Part shown: positions 1-6,768 of the stretch, one piece after another
How the letters are laid out: every line of letters starts with the position of its first letter
Position numbering within the stretch: the first letter of the stretch is position 1
Origin: Limnohabitans sp.
Lineage (GTDB): Bacteria; Pseudomonadota; Gammaproteobacteria; Burkholderiales; Burkholderiaceae_C
Direction of reading: 5' to 3'
Length of the DNA stretch: 8,504 nt
Assembly (NCBI GenBank): GCA_023260735.1
Contig: JALQUL010000453.1
Coordinates: 1 to 8,504, forward strand
Translations under genes and position numbers: made by a program
Notes under the pieces: generated by a model
Database searches by the model: none
Told to the model about the DNA's origin: nothing
What the model saw: only the letters and a program-made list of their open reading frames with translations

Positions 1-201
1 CCAGTGGCATCGCCGGGTAGCTATGTGTGGAAGAGATAACCGCTGAAAGCATCTCAGCGGGAAACTCGTTTCAAGATGAGATCTGCCCAGGGCTTGACCC
101 TGCTAAAGAGTCGTTCTAGACCAGGACGTTGATAGGTTGGGTGTGTAAGTGCAGTAATGCATTTAGCTAACCAATACTAATTGCTCGTGAGGCTTGACCC
201 T
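1..201 (+). rRNA. rrl: 23S ribosomal RNA, 3-prime end (partial)
   Basis: This is the last part (domain VI) of a large-subunit rRNA gene; the gene begins outside the window. The conserved tail reads through GATAGGTTGGGTGTGTAAG at about 130-149, the CTAACCAATACTAATTG block at about 167-183, and the GTGAGGCTTGACCC end at 187-200, which matches the usual 23S 3-prime end in Burkholderiales. The mature end is placed near 201 by comparison with the E. coli end (GTGAGGCTTAACCTT); it could be off by a few bases. It belongs to the same operon as the downstream 5S gene. Confidence 0.96.
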
Positions 202-420
202 ATAACTTTGGTGGCAACACTACGGTTATAATAGATATGTTGGTTATGCCAGCAGTCAATTATTCACTTAATGACTGCCTTAACAATCGCTTTGATGTCA
301 ATCAAGACCTACAAAATATAAGTAGCCTTGTGTATGTAACTTCGTACGCAACGCTCATTGATTACTCTCTATGAATTCAGTCGCTGTAGTTGTTCAATAC
401 AACTGCAGCGCCACATTTTA
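202..420 (+). other. 23S-5S internal transcribed spacer with three hairpins
   Basis: This spacer of about 220 bases holds no tRNA gene and no credible ORF. Three stem-loops can be seen. TATAAC (201-206) pairs with GTTATA (225-230) around a small GTG-GCAA-CAC hairpin. GCAGTCA (252-258) pairs with TGACTGC (272-278). CGCTGTAGTTGT (382-393) pairs with ACAACTGCAGCG (399-410), a 12-bp stem with one G-U pair and a 5-base loop, ending 10 bases before the 5S gene. Such stems in rRNA spacers commonly serve as processing sites for RNase III or RNase E; that role is inferred here. Confidence 0.7.
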
Positions 421-536
421 AGCCTGATGACCATAGCAAGTTGGTACCACTCCTTCCCATTCCGAACAGGACAGTGAAACGACTTAGCGCCGATGATAGT
501 GCGGATTCCCGTGTGAAAGTAGGTCATCGTCAGGCT
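421..536 (+). rRNA. rrf: 5S ribosomal RNA
   Basis: A complete 5S rRNA gene of about 116 bases. The terminal helix I is formed by AGCCTGA (421-427) and TCAGGCT (530-536). Between them are the typical betaproteobacterial 5S landmarks CCATAGCAAGTTGGTACCAC, TTCCGAACAGGACAGTGAAAC, GCGCCGATGATAGTG and GAAAGTAGGTCATCGTC. It is the last gene of the rRNA operon and is followed 18 bases later by an intrinsic terminator. It binds L5, L18 and L25 in the large ribosomal subunit (known for the family). Confidence 0.98.
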
Positions 537-553
537 TTCCTTATAGCCCGATC

Positions 554-586
554 AAGCCCATTGTAGTAATACGATGGGCTTTTTTG
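554..586 (+). terminator. Rho-independent terminator of the rRNA operon
   Basis: AAGCCCATTGTA (554-565) pairs with TACGATGGGCTT (570-581), a 12-bp stem with one G-U pair and a GTAA loop. A run of six T (580-585) overlaps and follows the right arm. This is a strong intrinsic terminator just after 5S. Confidence 0.93.
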
Positions 587-842
587 CGTCTATACCGGTT
601 TGTAGGTTCAAGAGTTTGCCTTACTACGCTTCTCAATACGAGTACCCAACGTAAACGGCAATGCTTCTTCCATCCAATCCTGCTAAGGGGGCAGAGAGGT
701 GTAAAGTTAGATCGAAAAAACATTCGGAATAATGTGGATTAAATATTACATAATATTACAAAATATTGTTACACACTGCCATTTATCAAGCTAAATCGAC
801 CGCTAGTCGAGCCACAACCCGCATGGAGACTAAGTTTTTATT
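587..842. other. Gene-poor spacer between the rRNA operon and the HTH gene
   Basis: I see no convincing gene here. The stretch 590-720 is of ordinary composition. A 21-codon minus-strand frame (608-673) is open but too short to support. From 733 on the DNA becomes very AT-rich, with phased AATATT blocks at 742-767. The rest, 775-842, is the upstream region of the next gene and has only weak promoter-like elements. Confidence 0.6.
741..774. repeat. Three AATATT blocks phased at 10 bp
   Basis: AATATT occurs at 742-747, 752-757 and 762-767, so the starts are exactly 10 bp apart, one helical turn. The first two units share AATATTACA and the third reads AATATTGTTACA. TGTGGATTA at 733-741, one mismatch from a DnaA box (TGTGGATAA), abuts them. 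Phasing suggests a protein-binding array, bent DNA or an easily melted element upstream of the HTH gene; function is inferred. Confidence 0.6.
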
Positions 843-1103
843 ATGTTAGCTACAATGAAATATAAGTTAACAAAATATAACAAGTGTATGGGAAAAGCTA
901 AATTTACAAGCTCACAAATAGTGGATGCAATATTGGCTGCGGAATCAGGCAAGAAGGTGGGCGATATTTGTCGAGAGTTAGGCGTCAGCAGTTCTACCTT
1001 TTATAACTGGCGAAGTCATAAAGAAAATTACCTTAAGCAAGCGGTCAAAAAATTAGAAGAAGATACCGATCAATTAGTACAAGCTAGAATGGTCTCATAC
1101 TAA
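843..1103 (+). CDS. Orphan IS3-OrfA-like helix-turn-helix protein
   Basis: A small protein of 86 residues (71 if the ATG at 888 is used) resembling the N-terminal DNA-binding part of IS3/IS911-type OrfA transposase subunits (HTH_Tnp_1 type). Visible are the KFTSSQIVDAIL helix, the GKKVGDICRELGVSSSTFYNW helix-turn-helix and a charged, helix-forming tail KQAVKKLEEDTDQLVQ that could begin a coiled coil. The homologous part starts at MGKAKFT (888), so 888 is the likelier true start; the 15 residues before it look non-conserved, and no start has a good ribosome binding site (GGAG at 825-828 is too far from 843). No orfB with a DDE catalytic domain follows, the usual YGG motif after the HTH is absent, and I find no terminal inverted repeats. 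It is either a decayed insertion sequence remnant or a domesticated DNA-binding protein. Confidence 0.6.
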   Translation: MLATMKYKLTKYNKCMGKAKFTSSQIVDAILAAESGKKVGDICRELGVSSSTFYNWRSHKENYLKQAVKKLEEDTDQLVQARMVSY

Positions 1104-1203
1104 ATTCAAGGGCTTACAATTATTATTAGCATGATTATGTTGACCAATTGATGGGGCACTTGGTTTTTCGTTGCTTCGTTATGCGGTAGTTAGAGCGCAG
1201 TAA

Positions 1204-1232
1204 TTGAGGTGTGCTATTAACAAGCACCTCAA
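1204..1232. terminator. Stem-loop between convergent genes, possible weak bidirectional terminator
   Basis: TTGAGGTG (1204-1211) and CACCTCAA (1225-1232) form a perfect 8-bp stem with a 13-base loop, in which CT/AG can add two more pairs. It lies between the 3-prime ends of two convergent genes, a usual place for a terminator, but neither strand has a U-run after it, so efficiency is doubtful. Confidence 0.4.
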
Positions 1233-1304
1233 ATCTCTGTTGACTTGGGCAATGCAAAAAGCTCATTCGTTAAAAACAAAGTTTCTGCAGTTATTTATAG
1301 TGGT

Positions 1305-2243
1305 TTATAAGTCGTAGATAAAGTGATCATCCATTTTAATCACTTTGGCATCGGCAAGTTGTGCCAAAAATCCTTGCACCATTTGACTAGTGGCGATTGA
1401 ATCTGCTTCTTGCTTTACAATAATTTGTATTAATTGTGTTTGTACTGCCCAATCCATAAAATCTTGAATGGAAATTTGTTTAAGCTCCATCAACTTAAAT
1501 TTGAGTAAAACTTTAGCTGCATGTTTGGTATGTTTGATGGGATGCTGCTGAAATACCTTTAAGCGTTCTCTTGCCCTATCAATCGCTTCGCTTATATCTG
1601 TAAAAATAGTTCCGTGGCCTGGTATAACCACAATAGGATCTAGTTTTTCAATTAAGTCAATGGTTTTTCCAACTAGTTCAAAGGCGGGCATGTTCACCAA
1701 CTCAGGGAACACCACACCAAAGCCGTGCTGCCAAAGCGCATCAGCAGAAATCAAGCATCGCGAAACCGGTTCAAACAAAATGACAGAATCAGGATCATGA
1801 CCAGGAGCTCCATGAACCTGCCATCCGCAATCGCCTAATAAAATTTCTTGGCCGGGAGTGAGCACCTCATCAAAACGAAACGGGTAACATAATTGACCGG
1901 TACTTGCAAAACTAAGCAAATTTTCATCCCAAGTAGAAACAGCTTGCGCATAGGCTTGCGGAATATATGTTTTTGCTTGTGGGTAGTGCTTTTGCAAAAT
2001 TGCATTTCCTCCACAATGATCACTATGTAAATGAGTGTTCACTATAACATCAAGATTTTTGTCTTGCAGAGACGCATGCACCAATTGAAGTGTTTGGTCT
2101 TGATGCGAGCCATAACCCGTATCTATTAAACAAGAATTGTTTTTGCCATTGATTAAAATATTATTAGATGACAGCCAGCCTCTTTCAAAAACCGTAAGGC
2201 CAGTTGGCAAGCAAGATAATGCAAATGAATGAGAACTTGTCAT
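1305..2243 (-). CDS. Metallo-beta-lactamase-fold hydrolase
   Basis: A 312-residue MBL-superfamily hydrolase. The metal ligands are complete: HLHSDH at 71-76 (H71, H73, D75, H76), H149 in APGHDPDS, D168 in SADALW and H210 in IPGHG, so an active two-metal (usually zinc) enzyme is expected. The N-terminal part (about 12-45) has the usual first strands with LIDTGYG. The last 70 or so residues look like the extra helical/winged-helix domain found in many MBL hydrolases of the glyoxalase II/LACTB2-like branch. No signal peptide is apparent, so it is probably cytoplasmic. The start is supported by AAAGG on the minus strand, 7 bases before the ATG. It is transcribed divergently from the trp operon and shares its upstream region of under 300 bases. 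Substrate unknown: glyoxalase II-type thioester or lactone hydrolysis are options, but nothing in the sequence decides. Confidence 0.88.
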   Translation of the reverse strand: MTSSHSFALSCLPTGLTVFERGWLSSNNILINGKNNSCLIDTGYGSHQDQTLQLVHASLQDKNLDVIVNTHLHSDHCGGNAILQKHYPQAKTYIPQAYAQAVSTWDENLLSFASTGQLCYPFRFDEVLTPGQEILLGDCGWQVHGAPGHDPDSVILFEPVSRCLISADALWQHGFGVVFPELVNMPAFELVGKTIDLIEKLDPIVVIPGHGTIFTDISEAIDRARERLKVFQQHPIKHTKHAAKVLLKFKLMELKQISIQDFMDWAVQTQLIQIIVKQEADSIATSQMVQGFLAQLADAKVIKMDDHFIYDL

Positions 2244-2319
2244 AACCGACCTTTACTTGAGTCATAAATGAGTAGTATTTTCAGGTAAAAAACTAAAAAA
2301 ATAAGAATATGCGAGACAG

Positions 2320-2350
2320 TTGCAAGATTTGGCTGGAGTTTTGATACACT
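2320..2350 (+). promoter_or_regulatory. Candidate promoter of the trp operon
   Basis: TTGCAA (2320-2325) can act as a -35 box. TACACT (2345-2350), preceded by TG at the extended -10 position (2342-2343), can act as the -10 box. The spacer is 19 bases, or 17 if GATACA (2343-2348) is taken as -10. Transcription would begin near 2357 and give a leader of about 180 bases before trpE. This is pattern matching only. Confidence 0.45.
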
Positions 2351-2356
2351 CAAGCT

Positions 2357-2452
2357 ATGTTAAAACCATGTTGCAATATTTCAAACAGTCGTGCCGACCG
2401 GGGAGCCTGGCCCTGGCGTGGCTTGCCGACTACATCATATTACTCCCATTAA
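2357..2452 (+). CDS. Possible trp leader peptide (31 codons)
   Basis: A short frame from ATG 2357 to TAA 2450-2452 encodes 31 residues including GAWPWRG, with Trp codons at 2408-2410 and 2414-2416. A Trp-rich short peptide directly before trpE is the classical mark of ribosome-mediated attenuation. Against it, there is no ribosome binding site, and the predicted transcription start falls at or near this ATG, so it would have to be leaderless; the Rhizobium trpL leader peptide is known to be leaderless, so this is not excluded. Another frame (ATG 2368 to TGA 2461-2463) is also open and holds one Trp codon. The region may instead be a structured RNA without translation. Confidence 0.35.
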   Translation: MLKPCCNISNSRADRGAWPWRGLPTTSYYSH

Positions 2453-2502
2453 GCGGGCGGTGAAGACCTGAGTTCAATCAGGATGCTCTTCATACAGAGC
2501 CC
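2387..2502 (+). ncRNA. Structured 5-prime leader of trpE mRNA
   Basis: A GC-rich island in an AT-rich intergenic region with several good pairings. AGTCG (2387-2391) pairs with CGACT (2427-2431). Alternatively, CGG (2399-2401) plus GAGCC (2403-2407) pair with GGCTT (2420-2424) plus CCG (2426-2428), leaving the two Trp codons in the 12-base loop. TGAAGA-CCTGA (2461-2471) pairs with TCAGG (2478-2482) and TCTTCA (2487-2492), an 11-bp hairpin with a 4-base bulge and loop GTTCAA. GGGC (2455-2458) can pair either with GCCC in the Trp-codon loop (2410-2413) or with GCCC at 2499-2502, which would enclose the strong hairpin. Competing pairings of this kind suit a regulatory leader acting on trpE. The tail after 2502 (ATTTCATTCG) is only weakly T-rich, so no clear intrinsic terminator is present. 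Confidence 0.5.
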
Positions 2503-2535
2503 ATTTCATTCGTATTTCAAATAGTAAGCAACATT

Positions 2536-4038
2536 ATGAATAGACAGGATTTTGACGCCTTGGCACTTCAAGGTTACAACCGCATTCCATTACAAGAACA
2601 AGTACTCGCAGACCTTGAAACTCCACTTTCACTTTATTTAAAGCTCACTGCAGGAGTAGGTGGAAGCAAGAACTCATTTTTATTAGAGTCGGTAGTTGGG
2701 GGTGAACGTTTTGGTCGATATAGTTTTATTGGCTTACCTTGCAATACTCGACTAGAAGCCAGAAATTTTGGCCCAGATGCCTATGTCAATATCATTAAAA
2801 ATGATGAAATCATAGAAACCCATGTGACCAATCCTTTAGACTTTATTGCCGAATACCAAAAAAGATTCAAAGTCGCTTTGCAGGCTAATATGCCACGTTT
2901 TTGTGGTGGCTTAGCAGGATATTTTGGCTATGACGCAGTACGGCATATAGAAAAAAAATTAGCAACAACTTGCCCAATCGATGAGCTTGATTGCCCTGAC
3001 ATTTTGTTGTTGCAGTGCGAAGAGTTGGCGGTCATTGACAACTTAAGTGGAAAAATTCATTTTATTGTTTACGTTAATCCTAACGATAACAATGGGTACG
3101 AGTTAGGACTGGCTAAACTGTCACAACTTAAACAGTTATTAAAGCAACCTGTAATTGCTCCAGAAATGGTAGCAAAAAACAGTAGCGGTGAAGTAATAAG
3201 AGATTTTGCCAAACAAGATTATTTAGCCTCTGTAGAAACTGCAAAAGATTTAATTGCAGCGGGTGACTTTATGCAAGTACAAGTGGGCCAACGCATCAAG
3301 AAAAAATTTAATGCTTCACCTATTAATTTATATCGTGCATTAAGGTCACTCAATCCTAGTCCTTATATGTATTTTTATAACTTTGGCGAGTTTCAAGTGG
3401 TAGGTGCTTCTCCAGAAATTTTAGTCAGGCAAGAAACCTTGGCCAATCAACAACAAAAAGTCACAATTAGGCCCTTAGCAGGCACGAGACCAAGGGGCGC
3501 AACTGCCGAACAAGACAAAGCCATTGAACAAGAATTAGTCAAAGACCCCAAAGAAATTGCCGAACACGTCATGCTAATTGATTTGGCTAGAAATGATGTG
3601 GGCCGTATTGCACAAACTGGCTCTGTAAAAGTGACAGAAGCATTTGCAGTAGAGCGTTACAGCCATGTTATGCATATTGTGAGTAATGTGGAAGGTGTTT
3701 TGTTGCCTGGCCTTACTAGCATGGATGTATTAAAAGCTACTTTTCCAGCTGGCACATTAACTGGTGCGCCCAAAGTACATGCAATGGAATTAATTGACCA
3801 ATTAGAACCCGTTAAGCGTGGTATTTATGGTGGTGCTTGTGGCTATATTTCATATGCTGATGATATGGATTTAGCCATTGCAATTCGTACCGCAGTAGTT
3901 AAAGACAATATGGTTTACACACAAGCCTCTGCAGGAGTCGTCGCCGATAGTGTTCCAGAATTGGAATGGGCCGAAACAGAACACAAAGCAAGAGCACTTT
4001 TAAGAGCAGTTGAATTGGTAGAAGGAGGTCAATTATGA
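2536..4038 (+). CDS. trpE: Anthranilate synthase component I
   Basis: A 500-residue TrpE, which converts chorismate, with ammonia from TrpG, into anthranilate and pyruvate; first committed step of tryptophan synthesis, cytoplasmic. The N-terminal domain carries the LLES motif (49-52) and the chorismate-binding domain carries NPSPYMYF (273-280); both belong to the family's tryptophan feedback-inhibition site, so allosteric control is likely kept. Catalytic-domain motifs follow: GDFMQVQVGQR (243-253), RPLAGTRPRG (312-321), EHVMLIDLARND (343-354), GTLTGAPK (406-413), GACGY (433-437) and AGVVADS (466-472). Length is normal for the family. A short Gly/Ser-rich segment (about 39-46) precedes LLES. 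The start at 2536 fits the family N terminus (QGYNRIPL), though the upstream Shine-Dalgarno is weak (TAAG only). The stop overlaps the trpG start (ATGA), indicating translational coupling. Confidence 0.97.
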   Translation: MNRQDFDALALQGYNRIPLQEQVLADLETPLSLYLKLTAGVGGSKNSFLLESVVGGERFGRYSFIGLPCNTRLEARNFGPDAYVNIIKNDEIIETHVTNPLDFIAEYQKRFKVALQANMPRFCGGLAGYFGYDAVRHIEKKLATTCPIDELDCPDILLLQCEELAVIDNLSGKIHFIVYVNPNDNNGYELGLAKLSQLKQLLKQPVIAPEMVAKNSSGEVIRDFAKQDYLASVETAKDLIAAGDFMQVQVGQRIKKKFNASPINLYRALRSLNPSPYMYFYNFGEFQVVGASPEILVRQETLANQQQKVTIRPLAGTRPRGATAEQDKAIEQELVKDPKEIAEHVMLIDLARNDVGRIAQTGSVKVTEAFAVERYSHVMHIVSNVEGVLLPGLTSMDVLKATFPAGTLTGAPKVHAMELIDQLEPVKRGIYGGACGYISYADDMDLAIAIRTAVVKDNMVYTQASAGVVADSVPELEWAETEHKARALLRAVELVEGGQL

Positions 4039-4628
4039 ACACTACACCCCGCTTAATCATGATTGATAACTATGATAGTTTTACCTATAACTTGGTGCAA
4101 TATTTTGCCGAGTTAGGCGCACAAATAGATGTATATCGTAATGATGAAATTAGTATTGAAGCCATTCAAGAAAAAGCCCCTAGTCATTTAATTATTTCTC
4201 CAGGCCCATGCTCTCCAGCTGAAGCAGGTATCTCGGTGGCCGCCATTCGACATTTCATGGGAAAAATTCCTGTCTTAGGAGTATGTTTAGGACATCAATC
4301 AATTGGTGCTGCACTAGGTGGAAAAATCATTCGTGCACAGCAATTAATGCATGGCAAAACCAGCATCATCAGTACGACTCAAACGGGTATGTTCCGTGAC
4401 TTACCTCAGCAATTTACGGTTAATCGCTATCATTCTTTGGCTATTGAGCGGCGCAGTTGCCCTGCCGATTTAGAAATTACGGCTACCACCGCCGATGGCG
4501 AAATTATGGGCATTAGGCATAAACATTTACCTGAAGCTGTCAAAATGGAAGGGGTACAGTTTCATCCTGAATCCATATTGACAGAGCACGGTCATGCGAT
4601 GCTGAAAAATTTTATCACTCAAGCCTAA
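4035..4628 (+). CDS. trpG: Anthranilate synthase component II (glutamine amidotransferase)
   Basis: A 197-residue class I glutamine amidotransferase that releases ammonia from glutamine and feeds it to TrpE. The triad is complete: Cys84 in GVCLGHQ, with His177 and Glu179 in QFHPES. Other marks are DNYDSFTYNLVQYF (11-24) and the oxyanion segment SPGPCSPAEAG (55-65). It is a stand-alone TrpG, not fused to TrpE or TrpD. Its ATG overlaps the trpE stop by four bases and the GGAGG at 4023-4027 within the end of trpE serves as its ribosome binding site. In some bacteria the same protein also serves p-aminobenzoate synthesis (PabA); the location next to trpE argues for the tryptophan role, and a shared role cannot be excluded. 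Confidence 0.97.
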   Translation: MNTTPRLIMIDNYDSFTYNLVQYFAELGAQIDVYRNDEISIEAIQEKAPSHLIISPGPCSPAEAGISVAAIRHFMGKIPVLGVCLGHQSIGAALGGKIIRAQQLMHGKTSIISTTQTGMFRDLPQQFTVNRYHSLAIERRSCPADLEITATTADGEIMGIRHKHLPEAVKMEGVQFHPESILTEHGHAMLKNFITQA

Positions 4629-4639
4629 AGGTCAACATC

Positions 4640-5686
4640 ATGACAAGACGTGTAGATTTAAGAAGTGACACCGTCACACAACCCACTGCTGCTATGCGCC
4701 AAGCCATGATGGCTGCACCATTAGGTGATGATGTTTTTGCAGACGACCCGACAGTTAATTTATTGCAAGAAAGATTGGCCAGCCAACTCGGCTTTGAACA
4801 AGCCTTGTTTTTTCCCAGTGGCACACAAAGCAATTTAGCCGCCATATTAAGTCATTGCCAACGGGGTGACGAATATATTGTGGGCCAAATGGCCCACACT
4901 TATCGATGGGAAGCTGGTGGTGCAGCCGTATTAGGTAGCGTACAACCTCAACCTTTAGATCAAGCAGCCAATGGTCAAATGGATTTGGCCAAAATTGAAT
5001 CTTCTATTAAACCAGATGATGCCCATTTTGCGATGACTAAACTGTTCACTTTAGAGAATACCTGGGCAGGGCAATTACTAGATCATGAATATGTAGTAGC
5101 CGCTACCAGTATTGCTAAAAAGCATGGATTGCAATGTCATTTAGATGGAGCTCGATTTTTTAACGGAGCAGTCAAGCAAGCCAGCCTTGATTCAAGCACG
5201 GTAATGCAAGCGGCCTCTAAAATGATAGGTCCATTCGATAGTGTGTCAGTTTGTTTTAGTAAAGGCTTAGGTGCGCCGGTAGGATCCGTTTTATGTGCTA
5301 GTGCCGATGTTATTAAAAAAGCAAAACGGATCAGAAAAATGGCCGGCGGTGGAATGCGTCAAGCAGGATTTTTAGCTGCTGCGGCTTTGTATGCTCTAGA
5401 CCATCATATCGAGCGTTTACAACAAGATCATGACTTGGCCACTCGTTTATATCAAGGCTTAAAAGATATTCCAGAGCTAGATATTAGCCCTGCTCAAACC
5501 AATATGATTTTTTTGACGGCTAAAAATCCCAATGATGAAAAATTGAAAGGCTTGTCTCAGTATCTTACCCAAAATGGGATTCTCACTACAGGTAGCTATC
5601 AACTCAGATTTGTTACTCACTTAGATGTGAATCAAGATGACATTGATTACGTGATCGAAAAAACCAACGCTTATTTTTCAAATTAA
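4640..5686 (+). CDS. ltaE: Low-specificity L-threonine aldolase
   Basis: A 348-residue PLP enzyme of fold type I that splits L-threonine or L-allo-threonine into glycine and acetaldehyde. Visible marks are RSDTVTQPT (8-16) at the N terminus, the phosphate-binding SGTQSN segment (60-65), His86 at the position of the PLP-stacking histidine, HLDGAR (167-172) whose Asp169 contacts the pyridine nitrogen, and the PLP lysine Lys208 in FSKGLGAPVGS. RKMAGGGMRQAG further on is also typical. Length is slightly above the E. coli enzyme. The usual ENTH segment reads ENTW (139-142) here. It begins 11 bases after trpG with AAAGG overlapping the trpG stop as ribosome binding site, so it is an integral part of the operon although it is not a tryptophan gene. 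It may supply glycine/serine, since TrpB consumes serine; that link is an inference. Confidence 0.93.
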   Translation: MTRRVDLRSDTVTQPTAAMRQAMMAAPLGDDVFADDPTVNLLQERLASQLGFEQALFFPSGTQSNLAAILSHCQRGDEYIVGQMAHTYRWEAGGAAVLGSVQPQPLDQAANGQMDLAKIESSIKPDDAHFAMTKLFTLENTWAGQLLDHEYVVAATSIAKKHGLQCHLDGARFFNGAVKQASLDSSTVMQAASKMIGPFDSVSVCFSKGLGAPVGSVLCASADVIKKAKRIRKMAGGGMRQAGFLAAAALYALDHHIERLQQDHDLATRLYQGLKDIPELDISPAQTNMIFLTAKNPNDEKLKGLSQYLTQNGILTTGSYQLRFVTHLDVNQDDIDYVIEKTNAYFSN

Positions 5687-5711
5687 AAATACACCTATTG
5701 GAAAGCAGAAT

Positions 5712-6761
5712 ATGACAAATGCAATTCGTATTACCCCACAGCAGGCATTACAAAGAACCATCGAGCACCGTGAAATTTTCCATGATGAAATGATTCATCT
5801 CATGCGTCAATTTATGAGTGGTGAAGTGTCTCCTGTAATGATTGCCGCAATTACAACGGGTATGCGGGTAAAAAAAGAAACCATTGGTGAAATCACAGCT
5901 GCAGCTCAAGTCATGCGTGAGTTCTCTACGAAGGTAAATATTTCCAATAAGAAACATTTAATTGATATTGTAGGCACTGGAGGAGACGGCTCCAATACCT
6001 TTAATATCTCAACTTGCTCAATGTTTGTAGTGGCAGCTGCTGGGGCCAAAGTGAGCAAGCATGGAAACCGTGGAGTGAGCAGTAAAAGCGGTAGCGCAGA
6101 TGTGCTTGAAGCTTTAGGTATTGAGCTCATGTTAAGCCCGGAACAAATTGCCACTTCAGTTGAGCAAACTGGCATTGGTTTTATGTTTGCCCCTAATCAT
6201 CACCCCGCCATGAAAAACGTAGCTCCAGTACGTAAAGAAATGGGCATTAAAACCTTTTTTAATTTATTAGGCCCATTAACCAACCCAGCAAGTGCCCCTA
6301 ATATTTTGATGGGTGTGTTTCACCCCGATTTAGTCGGTATTCAAGTGCGAGCATTACAACGATTAGGTGCAGAGCGTGCTATGGTGGTGTATGGTCGTGA
6401 CGGTATGGATGAGGTGAGCTTAGGTGCAGCTACCTTGGTAGGTGAACTTAAAAACAATGAAGTAATTGAATATGAGATTCATCCAGAGGACTTCGGTTTT
6501 GCTATGGCGAGTAGCCGGGCAATAAAAGTAGAAACACCAGAGCAATCGAAAGAAATGTTGCTTGATGTTTTGAAAAATCAAGATGGTCCTGCCAAAGAAA
6601 TTGTGATTTTTAATTCTGGCGTTGCGCTATATGTCGCTGATGTGGTAGCCGATATTCCAGCAGGTATTGCCTTAGCAAGGCGCACCATTGAAAGTGGTGC
6701 GGCCTACCAAAAGTATGAACAACTAGTCAACGTGACTCAACAATTAACTTCAAAGAAATGA
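5712..6761 (+). CDS. trpD: Anthranilate phosphoribosyltransferase
   Basis: A 349-residue TrpD that transfers phosphoribosyl from PRPP to anthranilate, second step of the pathway, cytoplasmic. The family motifs are in order: GTGGD (88-92) for PRPP diphosphate, NISTCS (98-103), KHGNR (116-120), SSKSGSADVLEALG (123-136), Arg174 in PVRKEMG at the anthranilate site, NLLGPLTNP (184-192) and the metal-binding DE pair (233-234) in GRDGMDEVSLG. The N-terminal helical domain (1-70) is complete. The length is normal and there is no fused TrpG domain. GGAAAG at 5700-5705, six bases before the ATG, is a good ribosome binding site. It follows ltaE after 25 bases and precedes trpC by 7 bases, so cotranscription is expected. 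Confidence 0.97.
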   Translation: MTNAIRITPQQALQRTIEHREIFHDEMIHLMRQFMSGEVSPVMIAAITTGMRVKKETIGEITAAAQVMREFSTKVNISNKKHLIDIVGTGGDGSNTFNISTCSMFVVAAAGAKVSKHGNRGVSSKSGSADVLEALGIELMLSPEQIATSVEQTGIGFMFAPNHHPAMKNVAPVRKEMGIKTFFNLLGPLTNPASAPNILMGVFHPDLVGIQVRALQRLGAERAMVVYGRDGMDEVSLGAATLVGELKNNEVIEYEIHPEDFGFAMASSRAIKVETPEQSKEMLLDVLKNQDGPAKEIVIFNSGVALYVADVVADIPAGIALARRTIESGAAYQKYEQLVNVTQQLTSKK

Positions 6762-6768
6762 ACCAAAA

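Noticed and set aside
608..673. 21-codon minus-strand frame ending in TRIEKRSKANS
   Set aside because: Its composition looks protein-like, with GGA a few bases before the ATG, but it is too short and has no known homology I can name; a stop lies in frame just upstream, so it is not the end of a longer gene.
541..723. 60-codon minus-strand frame just after the 5S gene
   Set aside because: It runs through the rRNA operon terminator stem, has no recognisable domain and an atypical residue mix; most likely chance.
2357..2520. 6S RNA or a known metabolite riboswitch before trpE
   Set aside because: I looked for 6S, TPP, SAM/SAH, glycine and guanidine-type signatures and found none that fit; the length and stems do not match a family I can name.
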